64,000 bases of DNA from Pseudomonas sp. BGI-2 (GCF_004310295.1 NZ_SISB01000029.1:25803-89802), one strand, 5' to 3'. Shown: positions 42,703 to 52,225, numbered from the stretch's first letter. The notes: generated by a model from the letters alone, not told the origin. A program made the numbers and translations.

Positions 42703-43674
42703 TTGTCCTCTCCCATCCCCGTCACGATCCTCAGCGGCTTTCTCGGCGCGGGCAAGACCACGCTGCTGCGCCACCTGCTCAAAACCGAGCACGGCCTGAA
42801 AATCGCCGTGATCGAGAACGAATTCAGTGATGCCGGTATCGACACCCAGCTGTTGGGCGACGAACCCGTGCAAGTGATGACGCTGTCCAACGGCTGCGTC
42901 TGCTGCACCATCCACACCGACCTGACCAAGGCGTTGTACCTGCTGCTCGAGCGCCTGGACAGCGGCGAAATCGCCTTTGACCGTCTGGTGATCGAATGCA
43001 CTGGCCTGGCCGACCCGGCACCGGTGGCGCAAACCTTTTTCATCGATGAAGAGCTGCGCGAGCGTTATATCCTCGACGGCATCATCACCCTGGTCGACGC
43101 GGCGCACGCCGACACTCACCTGACCCAAACCATCGCCCAGGCGCAGATCGGTTTTGCCGACCGCTTGCTGGTGAGCAAACGCGATCTGGTGGACGACTCG
43201 ACTTTTACCGCGTTGAGCGAGCGCCTGACCCGCATCAACCGTCGCGCACCGATTCGCGTGGTCGAGCACGGCAAGATCGATCTGGCCGAATTGCTCGACG
43301 TGCGCGGTTTCAATCTCAATGCCGACCTTGGTGGCGGCGTCAGCCTGCGCCCGGTGAGCAAAGCGCCGTCCATCGACCGTATTTCCAGCCTGGTGCTGCG
43401 CACCGACAAGCCACTGGATATCGACAAACTCAGCGAGTTCATGAACGAACTGCTGGAAGACCATGGCAAGCAACTGCTGCGCTATAAAGGCGTTTTGAAC
43501 ATCCTTGGTGAGCCGCGGCGGATGGTGTTTCAGGGGGTGCTGAAGCTTTACGGATTCGACTGGGATACAGAGTGGGCGGACGATGAAACGCGGGAAAGCG
43601 TGATCGTGTTTATTGCCGATGATTTACCGGAAGAGAAAATTCGTGAGGGGTTTGCGCGGGTGGCGGCGGATTGA
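42703..43674 (+). CDS. CobW/COG0523 family metal-chaperone GTPase, YjiA-like
   Basis: 323 aa. GTPase domain with P-loop GFLGAGKTT (12-20), the COG0523 metal motif GCVCC (64-68), ECTGLADPAPV and SKRDLVDD (base specificity), and the CobW C-terminal domain from about residue 235. These proteins pass a metal, often zinc, to client enzymes. The start is a TTG at 42703 with AGGAG 8 nt upstream. No Zur box was recognised, so the metal is open. Its position after cstA/ybdD matches the PA4604 location (memory). Confidence 0.88.
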   Translation: MSSPIPVTILSGFLGAGKTTLLRHLLKTEHGLKIAVIENEFSDAGIDTQLLGDEPVQVMTLSNGCVCCTIHTDLTKALYLLLERLDSGEIAFDRLVIECTGLADPAPVAQTFFIDEELRERYILDGIITLVDAAHADTHLTQTIAQAQIGFADRLLVSKRDLVDDSTFTALSERLTRINRRAPIRVVEHGKIDLAELLDVRGFNLNADLGGGVSLRPVSKAPSIDRISSLVLRTDKPLDIDKLSEFMNELLEDHGKQLLRYKGVLNILGEPRRMVFQGVLKLYGFDWDTEWADDETRESVIVFIADDLPEEKIREGFARVAAD

Positions 43675-43695
43675 AAGATGTGTTTGTCCGTAATG

Positions 43696-43788
43696 ATGCC
43701 TTCGCGGGCAAGTCGGATCGCCGCACCGCTCGCTCCTACAAGGGCTGCGCAGTACCTGTAGGAGCGAGGCTTGCCCGCGAAAGCGATC
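43696..43788. repeat. Inverted REP pair with hybrid arm
   Basis: The left arm carries the same extra segment as at 14887, inverted (GTCGGATCGCCGCACCGCTC), and the right arm is a normal GTAGGAG-type REP. It sits between convergent yjiA-like and gntR genes. Confidence 0.85.
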
Positions 43789-44477
43789 TAAACAGCAACA
43801 CGATTCTGGCGCGATATCGATTGTGAGTTCAGCAATACCGCCTCCAAATGATCCAGATGCCGGCTCAACAATGCCTCGGCAGTCCCTGCATCCCCACCCT
43901 CCACCGCATTCACAATGTCCTCATGCCTTTGCCACCCGCAATATCCCTCCACCTGCGCATCAAACTGCGCAATCGCCAGCGATGTCAGCGGCACCAGACT
44001 GCCGAGAAAATGCGCCAACGGGGCATTCCCCGCCATTTCCGCCAACTGTAAATGAAACTCCCCCGACAACCGAATCGCCGGGCCACGCGCTGTGCAGTGG
44101 CGCTCGCTTTCGATCAGGGCATGCAGGCGATTCAAGTCTTGCGTACGAGGTTGTCGGCAGGTCAGTCGCACCAGGGTGATCTCGGTCAGCCGCCGGGCAT
44201 GCAACGTCTGCCGGGTCTGCTCGGCATCGAGCGTGGCAACGCGGGGCCGATGGTTCGCCCGAAGGACGATGATCTGCTGATGGGACAGGCGCGTCAGCAC
44301 GCCACGAATCTCACTGCGTCGAACGCTGAACATTTGCGCCAGGCTCTCTTCCGTAAAGCGACTGGCTGCATCAATGCGCTGTTCGAGAATGGCGTCGAAG
44401 ATCCGCGAATAGAGATCATCCGCCCGCGATGGAAAGGGCAGGGCAGTGAGTGTTTGCGGTGAGGCGAAGCTATTCAT
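43788..44477 (-). CDS. GntR family transcriptional regulator, FCD domain
   Basis: 229 aa. N-terminal winged HTH (LYSRIFDAILEQRIDAASRFTEESLAQMFSVRRSEIRGVLTRLSHQQII) and an all-helical FCD ligand domain (ITLVRLTCRQPRTQDLNRLHALI...EFHLQLAEMAGNAPLAHFL...HEDIVNAVEGGDAGTAEALLSRHLDHLEAVL), a metal-dependent carboxylate sensor in many members. It starts 24 nt after the other GntR gene, so both are likely transcribed with dctA. No binding site specific to this regulator was recognised. Confidence 0.85.
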   Translation of the reverse strand: MNSFASPQTLTALPFPSRADDLYSRIFDAILEQRIDAASRFTEESLAQMFSVRRSEIRGVLTRLSHQQIIVLRANHRPRVATLDAEQTRQTLHARRLTEITLVRLTCRQPRTQDLNRLHALIESERHCTARGPAIRLSGEFHLQLAEMAGNAPLAHFLGSLVPLTSLAIAQFDAQVEGYCGWQRHEDIVNAVEGGDAGTAEALLSRHLDHLEAVLLNSQSISRQNRVAV

Positions 44478-44501
44478 GGCCTGTCTCCAATTCGAAGCTG
44501 T

Positions 44502-45218
44502 TTAACTGCCGAGGTTGTCGTCCGGGATATTCAATTCGATGCCCATCCGCTGGCCTTCCCGAAGGATGTGCCGACGCATCTCGGCGCTGGCCTGGGCGCT
44601 GTTTTTGCTGCGTATCGCCCGCACCACGGCTTCGTTCTCCTCAAGGCGTTCGGCCAGATGCTCTGGCGAATTGCGCAGCACTTCGGCGCTTTGCTTCAGG
44701 GCGTTACTGGTCTGCTGCACCACGCTCTGGAAAATCGGGTTCGAGGTCAGCGTGAACAACTCTTCGTGGAAGGCGATGTAGGCGTTCACCCCGGCCTCGC
44801 TGTCGCTGGCCTCCAGCGCTTCGCGCATGTCCATCAGGGTCAGGCGCAGTTGCCCGACTTCCTTGCTGCTGATCGATTGCGCGACCAGGCCGACGATAAA
44901 CGGCTCGAGGGTGTAGCGCAGTTGCAGCACGTCTTCCAGGCTGGCGCCGGCCACCGCGCTGTCGTGGCTTTGGCTGTCGCTGAGATGGGCGTCCAGCACC
45001 ACCACGCCTTTGCCGGGCATCGAGCGCACCAGGCCAAGGGTTTCCAGCACGATCACCGCTTCACGCAGGCTCGGGCGGCTGATGCCCAGTTGTTCGGCCA
45101 GTTCACGTTGCCCCGGCAGCATTTCGCCGGAGCGCCACTGACCACGGGCCAAAGCGGCCCGGAGTTTTTCTACGACTGAGTTCACAACGGTCGACGAGGT
45201 AATCACTGTTCGCTCCAT
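44502..45218 (-). CDS. GntR family transcriptional regulator, FadR/LldR-like FCD type
   Basis: 238 aa. The HTH (VVNSVVEKLRAALARGQWRSGEMLPGQRELAEQLGISRPSLREAVIVLETLGLVRSMPGKGVVVL) is of the LldR/PdhR/FadR type, followed by an FCD domain (VLQLRYTLEPFIVGLVAQSIS...AYIAFHEELFTLTSNPIFQSVV). Members of this group often bind TGGT-N3-ACCA sites. Two GGT-CTT-ACC sequences lie upstream of the neighbouring dctA, so it probably controls that transporter. GGAT 6 nt before the ATG at 45218 fixes the start; a Met two codons upstream (45224) is possible. Confidence 0.85.
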   Translation of the reverse strand: MERTVITSSTVVNSVVEKLRAALARGQWRSGEMLPGQRELAEQLGISRPSLREAVIVLETLGLVRSMPGKGVVVLDAHLSDSQSHDSAVAGASLEDVLQLRYTLEPFIVGLVAQSISSKEVGQLRLTLMDMREALEASDSEAGVNAYIAFHEELFTLTSNPIFQSVVQQTSNALKQSAEVLRNSPEHLAERLEENEAVVRAIRSKNSAQASAEMRRHILREGQRMGIELNIPDDNLGS

Positions 45219-45273
45219 GAGCATCCAAAACGGTTGATGACCGTGCCTGCCTGCAGGCAGGCACGGCGATTGT

Positions 45274-46587
45274 TCAAAATTCCTGCTGATGCGCCGGGGC
45301 AACCGGTTTTCTTGGCTGGAAGGTATAACCCACTTGGCCGGAAAGCACTTTGTTCGCCCGTTGAATATCGATGTCCTTCTCCCAGCGGGCGATGGCCACG
45401 GTAGCGACGCAGTTGCCGATCAGGTTGGTCAGCGCCCGGCCGATGCCCATGAACCAGTCCACCGCCAGCACCAACACCAAGCCCACCACCGGAATCGCCG
45501 GGATCGCCGTGAGTGTCGCCGCCAGAATCACCAGTGCCGAACCGGGAATCCCGTGGGCACCTTTGGAGGTGATCAGCGAGACCAACAGAATCGTCAGCAA
45601 ATCAGTCATGGCCAGCGGCGTGCCGGTGGCGTTGGCGATGAAGACGATGGCGAGGGTCAGGTAGATCGAGAAACCGTCGAGGTTGAACGAGTAGCCGGTA
45701 GGAATCACCAATCCGACCGTCGAACTGCCGATGCCCAGATGCTCAAGCTTGCGCATGATTTGTGGCAGCACGGCGTCGGAAGAAGCGGTGCCCATGACGA
45801 TCAGCAGTTCTTCACGCAGGTACTTGAGCAACGGCCACATCTTCAGGCCCGAAAGGCGCATCACCAGGCCGAGAATCAATGTCACAAACGCCACACAGGT
45901 CAGATAAAACAGGCCAACCAGGTTGCCCAAGTGCTGCAGCGAATCCAGGCCATATTTGCTGGTGGTGAAGGCGATGGCGCCGAACACGCCGATCGGCGCG
46001 AGGCGCACGATCATGCCCATGATGCGGAAGATCACGTGGCTCAGCTCATTGATCAGCCGGGAAATGCCGGAGGCCGCTTCGCCCACCAGGTTCAGTGCGC
46101 TGCCGAACAGTACCGAAAACAGCAGCACTTGCAGAATATTGTTCTCCGCGAAGGCGCCGATCACCGAGGTCGGGATCAGGTTCATCAGGAACTGGGAGGT
46201 GGTTTGCATGTGCTGACCACGCTGGGCGATGTCGCCCATGTCGGCAGCGGAAAGCTGATCCAGATGAATGTTCGCACCGCTGCCGATCCCAGTGGTGAAG
46301 GCGAGCACCAGGCCAATTACCAGGGCAATGGTGGTCAGGATTTCGAAGTAAATCACCGATTTCAGGCCGATGCGGCCGACTTTCTTCAGGTCGCCGGCAC
46401 CGCTGATGCCGCTGACCACTACGCAGAACACGATCAGACCGATGAGCATCTTGATCAGTTTGATGAAACCGTCGCCGAGCGGTTTGAGCTGGGCAGAGTA
46501 TTCAGGAAGGGTCAGCCCGCAGACGATGCCGAGCACCAGTCCGAGAACCACTTGGAGGAAGATTGAACGCGAGCACCATCTGAGCAT
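45274..46587 (-). CDS. dctA: Dicarboxylate/amino acid:cation symporter, DctA-like
   Basis: 437 aa, a sodium- or proton-coupled glutamate-transporter-fold carrier (DAACS). SIFLQVVLGLVLGIVCGLTLP opens it. GTASSDAVLPQIMRKLEHLGI is the HP1/serine-rich re-entrant hairpin, PTGYSFNLDGFSIYLTLAIVFIANATGTPL the N-M-D-G-type motif here reading N-L-D-G, and SKGAHGIPGSALVILAATL HP2. It imports succinate, fumarate or malate. The C-terminal FQPRKPVAPAHQQEF is variable. Two candidate operators lie upstream, and two GntR genes follow on the same strand. Confidence 0.88.
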   Translation of the reverse strand: MLRWCSRSIFLQVVLGLVLGIVCGLTLPEYSAQLKPLGDGFIKLIKMLIGLIVFCVVVSGISGAGDLKKVGRIGLKSVIYFEILTTIALVIGLVLAFTTGIGSGANIHLDQLSAADMGDIAQRGQHMQTTSQFLMNLIPTSVIGAFAENNILQVLLFSVLFGSALNLVGEAASGISRLINELSHVIFRIMGMIVRLAPIGVFGAIAFTTSKYGLDSLQHLGNLVGLFYLTCVAFVTLILGLVMRLSGLKMWPLLKYLREELLIVMGTASSDAVLPQIMRKLEHLGIGSSTVGLVIPTGYSFNLDGFSIYLTLAIVFIANATGTPLAMTDLLTILLVSLITSKGAHGIPGSALVILAATLTAIPAIPVVGLVLVLAVDWFMGIGRALTNLIGNCVATVAIARWEKDIDIQRANKVLSGQVGYTFQPRKPVAPAHQQEF

Positions 46588-46659
46588 GGGGGAATCCTGG
46601 TCGGTGTCCTGGCTGCCGTGCGCTTGAGTGGGCGCATCAGATTAAGGACTTAATTATTG

Positions 46660-46669
46660 TGGTCTTACC
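46660..46669. promoter_or_regulatory. Candidate GntR/FadR-type operator 1 for dctA
   Basis: TGGTCTTACC carries the palindromic GGT-N3-ACC core bound by LldR/FadR-type GntR regulators. It lies 73 nt upstream of the dctA start. Confidence 0.5.
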
Positions 46670-46745
46670 GGTATGTCCAGTGCAGACGCAGTCTAGGCGC
46701 TGTTTTTGGGTGATCGCAAGCGGAAATTGTGCAATTGGCATGACC

Positions 46746-46754
46746 GGTCTTACC
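46746..46754. promoter_or_regulatory. Candidate GntR/FadR-type operator 2 for dctA
   Basis: GGTCTTACC within CCGGTCTTACCAG repeats the same core 85 bp from the first site, with the identical CTT spacer. The spacing equals about eight helical turns, which would permit looping. Confidence 0.5.
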
Positions 46755-46811
46755 AGTTGAGCGCAATAGCCCGACCTTGAGCCTTTTCGCCCTTTGAAAA
46801 TAATCCAGACG

Positions 46812-46843
46812 AAAAAAAACCGGCCATCACGTGGCCGGTTTTT
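46812..46843 (-). terminator. Terminator of glyA
   Basis: AACCGGCCA (46818-46826), loop TCACG, TGGCCGGTT (46832-46840). In the direction of glyA a T-run (the A-run at 46812-46819 read on the minus strand) follows the stem. Confidence 0.85.
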
Positions 46844-46867
46844 CAGTGCTGCGGTTCAGCAGTGCAA

Positions 46868-48121
46868 TTAAGCGCCGTACACCGGCAGCTTCTTGCAGAT
46901 GGCCTTGACCTTCTCACGAACGGCGTCGATCACCGCTTCGTTGTTCAGGTCAGCCAGGATGTCGCAGATCCAGCCGGCCAGTTCTTTGCACTCTGCTTCC
47001 TTGAAGCCGCGAGTGGTCACAGCCGGAGTACCGAAGCGCAGGCCGGAGGTGACGAACGGGGAGCGTGGATCGTTTGGCACGGAGTTCTTGTTCACGGTGA
47101 TGAACGCTTTGCCCAGAGCGGCGTCGGCGTCTTTACCGGAGATCTCCTGCTTGATCAGCGACAGCAGGAACAGGTGGTTTTCAGTACCGCCCGATACCAC
47201 GTCGAAACCGCGCTCGATGAACACGCCGGCCATGGCCTTGGCGTTCTTCACCACTTGTTGCTGGTAAGTCTTGAACTCAGGCTGCAACGCTTCTTTGAAG
47301 CAGATCGCTTTGGCGGCGATCACGTGCTCCAGCGGGCCACCCTGGGCGCCCGGGAATACGGCGGAGTTCAGCTTCTTCTCGATGTCGGCGTTGGCGCGAG
47401 CCAGGATCAAACCGCCACGTGGACCGCGCAGGGTCTTGTGCGTGGTGGTGGTCACGACGTCAGCGAATGGAACCGGGTTCGGGTAGACGCCAGCGGCGAC
47501 CAGACCGGCCACGTGCGCCATGTCGACGAACAGGTAGGCGCCAACCTTGTCGGCGATTTCGCGGAAACGCGGGAAGTCGAGGATCTGCGAGTAGGCGGAG
47601 AAACCGGCCACGATCATTTTCGGCTTGTGTTCAACCGCCAGGCGCTCGACTTCGTCGTAGTCGATCAGGCCATTGGCGTCGATGCCGTACTGAACGGCGT
47701 TGTACAGCTTGCCGGAGGAGGAAACGCTGGCGCCGTGGGTCAAGTGACCGCCGTGGGCCAGGCTCATGCCCAGGAGGGTGTCGCCCGCTTGCAGCAGGGC
47801 CAGGTAAACGGCGCTGTTGGCTTGGGAACCGGCGTGCGGCTGAACGTTGGCGTAATCGGCGCCGAACAGTTCCTTGGCGCGGTCGATGGCAAGCTGCTCA
47901 ACGATGTCGACGAACTCGCAACCACCGTAGTAGCGCTTGCCCGGGTAGCCTTCGGCGTACTTGTTGGTCAGTACCGAGCCTTGAGCTTCCATCACCGCTG
48001 GGCTGGTGTAGTTTTCCGAAGCGATCAGCTCGATGTGTTCTTCCTGGCGCTGAGCTTCTTGCTCCATGGCGGCAAAAAGATCGGCGTCGTACTTGGCAAT
48101 AGTCAAATCACGGCTGAACAT
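46868..48121 (-). CDS. glyA: Serine hydroxymethyltransferase
   Basis: 417 aa, full length. PLP enzyme with IELIASENYTSPAVMEAQGS at the start, NVQPHAGSQANSAVY, and VVTTTTHKTLRGPRGG in which Lys of T-H-K binds PLP. It interconverts serine and glycine with transfer of a one-carbon unit to tetrahydrofolate in the cytosol. The ATG at 48121 has TTGAGGA 8 nt upstream; the 26 codons before it are not conserved. From memory it corresponds to the second glyA copy (PA4602) next to morA. It ends at a terminator. Confidence 0.95.
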   Translation of the reverse strand: MFSRDLTIAKYDADLFAAMEQEAQRQEEHIELIASENYTSPAVMEAQGSVLTNKYAEGYPGKRYYGGCEFVDIVEQLAIDRAKELFGADYANVQPHAGSQANSAVYLALLQAGDTLLGMSLAHGGHLTHGASVSSSGKLYNAVQYGIDANGLIDYDEVERLAVEHKPKMIVAGFSAYSQILDFPRFREIADKVGAYLFVDMAHVAGLVAAGVYPNPVPFADVVTTTTHKTLRGPRGGLILARANADIEKKLNSAVFPGAQGGPLEHVIAAKAICFKEALQPEFKTYQQQVVKNAKAMAGVFIERGFDVVSGGTENHLFLLSLIKQEISGKDADAALGKAFITVNKNSVPNDPRSPFVTSGLRFGTPAVTTRGFKEAECKELAGWICDILADLNNEAVIDAVREKVKAICKKLPVYGA

Positions 48122-48247
48122 GGCGGTCCTCAAGGATCGGGGCAGAAAGGGGGGCATTCTAACCCAATGGGTTTTAGATGGCATATGAAAGGACATCATG
48201 TCGCAGACAAGTGGGCTTCATGACGGGATCAGCGGTGATCATGCTGA

Positions 48248-48352
48248 CCTCTTCGCGGGCAAGCCTCGCTCCTACAGGATCTCCAGCGTTCACAATTTTG
48301 GCGTGCACCTGAAAAATCCTGTAGGAGCGAGGCTTGCCCGCGAAGGCGTCAG
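48248..48352. repeat. Inverted REP pair, GTAGGAG type, tails outward
   Basis: CTTCGCGGGCAAGCCTCGCT and GAGCGAGGCTTGCCCGCGAA around about 40 unique bases, between glyA and morA. Confidence 0.9.
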
Positions 48353-48370
48353 GACAGGCGCCACACAATC

Positions 48371-51300
48371 TCAGTCGAACATGAACAGCGGATCATTGCT
48401 GAACTGCGCCTCAAACCGGCTCGCCGGCATCGGCCGCCCGAACAGATACCCCTGAACCTCATCGCACCCATGCTCACGCAGGAAGTCGAGCTGCTCGTGG
48501 GTTTCCACGCCCTCTGCAATCACTGCCAGGTTCAGGCTATGGGCCATGGCGATGATCGCCCGGGCAATCTGCGCATCCTGTTCACCCGACGGCAGACCAT
48601 CAACGAAGGTGCGGTCGATTTTCAGCACGTCGATCGGGAATTGCTTGAGGTAGTTGAGCGATGAATAACCGGTGCCGAAGTCATCGACTGCAATGCTCAG
48701 GCCGAGGTTTTTCAGCCCGGCGAGGATCTGCATCGCTTCGCTGACTTCACGCATCAGGATACTTTCGGTCAGCTCCAGTTCCAGGCACGCCGGCGGCAGG
48801 CCGGTTTCCTTGAGGATGTTAGCGATCCGTGTGCCGAGCTGGCCGTCGGAGAATTGCCGGGCCGAGATGTTCACCGACACCTTCGGTACGCGCACCTTGG
48901 TCTGATGCCAGGTCTTGAGCTGACGGCAGGCTTCGCTGATCACCCAGTCGCCGACATCCACCACCAGCCCGAGCTCTTCGAGCACCGGAATGAAATCCCC
49001 GGGCGGCACCAGGCCGCGACGTGGATGACGCCAGCGCAGCAGCGCTTCGGCGCCGGTCAGGCGTTTGCCGTCGCCGCTGAACTGCGGCTGGTAGTACAGA
49101 ACGAATTCGTTTTGTTCCAGGGCATGCCGCAAGTCGCTTTCCAGTTCCAGGCGCTCCAGGGCGCTGGCGTTCATGTCCGCCTGATAGAACTGGAAGTTAT
49201 TCTTGCCGCGCTCCTTGGCGTGGTACATCGCGGTGTCGGCGTTCTTCATCAACTGACTGAGCTCGTTGCCATCCTGCGGGCTCAGGGCGATGCCGATACT
49301 GGCGGTGACGAAGAATTCGCGGCCTTCCAGCACGAAGGGTTTCACCAGGCTGGCGAGGATCTGTTCCGCCACATGAATCGCCCGGTTCAAGGCTACTTCA
49401 CGGTTGACCCTCGGTTGCAGCAGCAAGGTGAACTCATCGCCGCCCATGCGCGCCACGGTGTCGTCATCGTCGACGCAACCGAGCAGGCGCGTGGCCATTT
49501 CCTTGAGCATGCGGTCGCCGGCGGCGTGGCCAAGGGAGTCGTTGATCGGTTTGAAACGGTCGAGGTCGAGGAACATCAGTACCACCCAGGACTTCTGCCG
49601 ATCGGCCGATTGCAGCGCGGTGTGCAAACGGTCCTGGAACAACGTGCGGTTGGGCAGGTGGGTCAGGGCGTCGTAGTAGGCGAGGCGGTGAATCCGCTGC
49701 TCACTGGCCTTGCGCTCGCTGATGTCGCTGAAGAAGCACACGTAACTGGCCAGATCACCTTCATCGTCGAGTACCGCCGTGATGCCGACCCAGGCCGGGT
49801 AATGCTCGCCGTTGCGCCGCTTGAGCCAGACTTCGCCTTCCCAGGTGCTGTTCTGATGCAATTGCTTGAGCACATAACGCAGGTGGGCTTCCTGCTGCTC
49901 GTCGACGGTCAGCATGTTCGGCAACTGGTCCAGCACCTGCTCCACGGCGTAACCGCTGACGCGACTGAATGCTTCGTTGGCCTGGACAATGTAGCCGGCC
50001 GGGTCGGTGATCAAGATCGCCGACGTGGAGTGTTCGAATACCGTGGCCGCCATGCGCAGGTCTTTCTCGGCCCGGCGTTGCTGACTGATGTCGCGACCGA
50101 CGCCCAGCACGCCTTCGAAGGCGCCGTGTTCATCCCAGACCAGCACCAGTCGCAGCTCGATCGGGATCTTGCGCCCGTCGGCCCGTAGGCAATCGAACAG
50201 GAATAGTTGGGTCTGCACCTGGCTGCGCAACAACGCCAGCTGCTCGGGTTTATCCAGCGCTTTGCTGACCCGGTCCATCAGGCTGTAAATGCCGGTCAGT
50301 TGCTGCGGGTTGGCGATGGTCGATTGCCAGCCGTTCTGGAAGATCCACTCGGCGTCGTAGCCCAGCACGGCTTGCACCGACGGGCTGACATAGTTGAGCG
50401 ACATTTTGCTGTCGGTGGAGAAAATCACGTCGCTGATGCTTTCGGCGAGCATCCGGTAACGCTGCTCGCTGTCACGCAGGGATTCGCTGGCTTCGATCTG
50501 ATCGGTGATGTCCTTGGCCACGCCGATGATCCGCGTGACTTGATCGTGTTTGTCCCGCGCCAACGCCTGTTCGCGAATGTCGAAACGCCGCCACTTGCCG
50601 TCGCGATGACGGAAACGCAGCTGGCATTGCAATAATTGGGTGTAACCCGCGTGGCGCTGGGTCTGGCGCGAGCGGTGGTAGTAATCGGCGTCTTCGGGGT
50701 GCAGGAGGATTTCCCAGAAGTACTCGCCCATCTGGTGCAGCTCGGTGCGGTTGTAACCGAGGGTCTGGCCCAGGTGATGGTTGCTGAAGATCATCCGCTG
50801 GCTGATCACGTCCTGCACGTACAGGTGATCCGGCACGGTGCGCACCACATCGGACCAGAAGCTTTCACGTTCGAGCAGCGACAGCTCGATGAGTTTGCGG
50901 CTGGTGATGTCGGTGATGCTCAGGATCACCGCTTTACAATCGTTTTGGTCTTCCGGCAGGCGCAGCACCAGCACCAGCCACAGGTGCTGGTCGCGGCCAG
51001 TGGCATCCTGGAGTTGGATTTCCAGCTCAAGCTGTTTCTGCTGGTTGAGCACGGTTTCGAGCACTTGGTGGCCAATGGCAGTGCCGTTCAGCGGGGAGCC
51101 ATCAATCAACAGTTTCCAGGCCTGAGCGCAGGAGTTGACGTTCAGCAGTTGCAGGGCGACCTGGTTGACCTCGGTGATGCGCAGTTCCGACAGCAGCTGG
51201 CGGCGCTGCTCCGGTACTTCGAGCCAGGCCTTGAGTTGCTCGCTGTTGTGCAGGTGGGCCCTGTCGAAGAAAGTCTTGAGCCCGGAGACGTCAAGGACGC

Positions 51301-52225
51301 AAAGGGCAACGCCGGTGCCTTCGAAAATATCGTGATAACGTCGCCGGCCTTCATGCAGCTGACGTTGACGGCGGCGAATACTCAGCAGCGCGATGAACGG
51401 CAGCAGGGAGAAGGCCAGGCCCAACAGGCATTTGCCGATGAACGCCGGCAACAGTTGTTCGAGCACTTGCTGGCGATCGAACAGCCCGCGCAGCTGCCAA
51501 TCGCTGCTGCTCAAGGGCACCGTCAGCACGCTGTTGGCCAGATCATCCGGGGACAACGCGCTCGGTTTGACCGACGGCGACGCTTCATCGCGGCTGATGA
51601 TCTGGTGATTGACCCGGTTTTCCACCAGCCACAGCGGACGGATGCCGGCTTCGTTTTGTTTGCTCAGTGACGAGAAAAAGGTCGGCGTCAGGCGCAGGGC
51701 CCAGTAACCACGGCTGCTGCCGCTGGCCTGATGCAACAGCAGGTGCACCACTGAGCCGTCATCGGCATTGCTGAAATAGTGGGCCTGGGCGCGGCTGCGC
51801 CGGACCAGATCGCTGAGGTAGTCGGCGTCCTGGCTGTCGGCGGCGCTGTCGCTGAGGACTTTGCCGGAAGGACTGAGCAACGCCAGGCTGCGCAGTTCGG
51901 GCAGCGACTGTTGCAGCTTGCGCAGCAACGCCTGCTGTTCGTCGGCAGTTTGCGGTTGTTCGACGATTGGTAGCAGGTTGAGGGCAATCTGGGCGTTGAG
52001 CGCCATGTTCAGGCTGACTTGCGCGGCCAGGTCGGCGGTGTAGTCGATGGTGTATTGACGCTGGTGTTTCTGCGTTTCGCGAAGTTGATCCAGCAGCTGC
52101 CAGAACAGCAGCGCGAGCAGTAACAGCACGAGTGTCGCCAACGCACCCTTCAAGGATCCGCGCAGGGGCGAGCCGGTCGCAGGACGGGGTGCGCTCACGG
52201 ACGATGGCGGAGGGACATTAGACAA
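48371..52225 (-). CDS. morA: MorA-like membrane diguanylate cyclase/phosphodiesterase
   Basis: 1284 aa. One membrane helix at residues about 28-48 (GALATLVLLLLALLFWQLL), a periplasmic sensor to about 265, a second helix (IGKCLLGLAFSLLPFIALLSI), then several PAS/PAC units (for example YRMLAESISDVIFSTDSKMSLNYVSPSVQAVLGY), a GGDEF domain with intact MGGDEF near residue 926 and an EAL domain beginning GAEALLRW near 1059. It should make and degrade c-di-GMP at the inner membrane. The architecture, length class and position after glyA match MorA of P. aeruginosa (PA4601, memory), which controls flagella and biofilm. It reads toward glyA. Confidence 0.9.
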   Translation of the reverse strand: MSNVPPPSSVSAPRPATGSPLRGSLKGALATLVLLLLALLFWQLLDQLRETQKHQRQYTIDYTADLAAQVSLNMALNAQIALNLLPIVEQPQTADEQQALLRKLQQSLPELRSLALLSPSGKVLSDSAADSQDADYLSDLVRRSRAQAHYFSNADDGSVVHLLLHQASGSSRGYWALRLTPTFFSSLSKQNEAGIRPLWLVENRVNHQIISRDEASPSVKPSALSPDDLANSVLTVPLSSSDWQLRGLFDRQQVLEQLLPAFIGKCLLGLAFSLLPFIALLSIRRRQRQLHEGRRRYHDIFEGTGVALCVLDVSGLKTFFDRAHLHNSEQLKAWLEVPEQRRQLLSELRITEVNQVALQLLNVNSCAQAWKLLIDGSPLNGTAIGHQVLETVLNQQKQLELEIQLQDATGRDQHLWLVLVLRLPEDQNDCKAVILSITDITSRKLIELSLLERESFWSDVVRTVPDHLYVQDVISQRMIFSNHHLGQTLGYNRTELHQMGEYFWEILLHPEDADYYHRSRQTQRHAGYTQLLQCQLRFRHRDGKWRRFDIREQALARDKHDQVTRIIGVAKDITDQIEASESLRDSEQRYRMLAESISDVIFSTDSKMSLNYVSPSVQAVLGYDAEWIFQNGWQSTIANPQQLTGIYSLMDRVSKALDKPEQLALLRSQVQTQLFLFDCLRADGRKIPIELRLVLVWDEHGAFEGVLGVGRDISQQRRAEKDLRMAATVFEHSTSAILITDPAGYIVQANEAFSRVSGYAVEQVLDQLPNMLTVDEQQEAHLRYVLKQLHQNSTWEGEVWLKRRNGEHYPAWVGITAVLDDEGDLASYVCFFSDISERKASEQRIHRLAYYDALTHLPNRTLFQDRLHTALQSADRQKSWVVLMFLDLDRFKPINDSLGHAAGDRMLKEMATRLLGCVDDDDTVARMGGDEFTLLLQPRVNREVALNRAIHVAEQILASLVKPFVLEGREFFVTASIGIALSPQDGNELSQLMKNADTAMYHAKERGKNNFQFYQADMNASALERLELESDLRHALEQNEFVLYYQPQFSGDGKRLTGAEALLRWRHPRRGLVPPGDFIPVLEELGLVVDVGDWVISEACRQLKTWHQTKVRVPKVSVNISARQFSDGQLGTRIANILKETGLPPACLELELTESILMREVSEAMQILAGLKNLGLSIAVDDFGTGYSSLNYLKQFPIDVLKIDRTFVDGLPSGEQDAQIARAIIAMAHSLNLAVIAEGVETHEQLDFLREHGCDEVQGYLFGRPMPASRFEAQFSNDPLFMFD

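Larger units (their letters stand above)
46588..46867. other. Intergenic region upstream of dctA
   Basis: The 280 bp between dctA and glyA contain two GGT-CTT-ACC sites and, at the glyA end, a terminator. No other gene is seen. Confidence 0.6.

Noticed and set aside
46588..46867. Sigma-54 promoter for dctA
   Set aside because: No GG-N10-GC element with the right spacing was found upstream of dctA on its strand.
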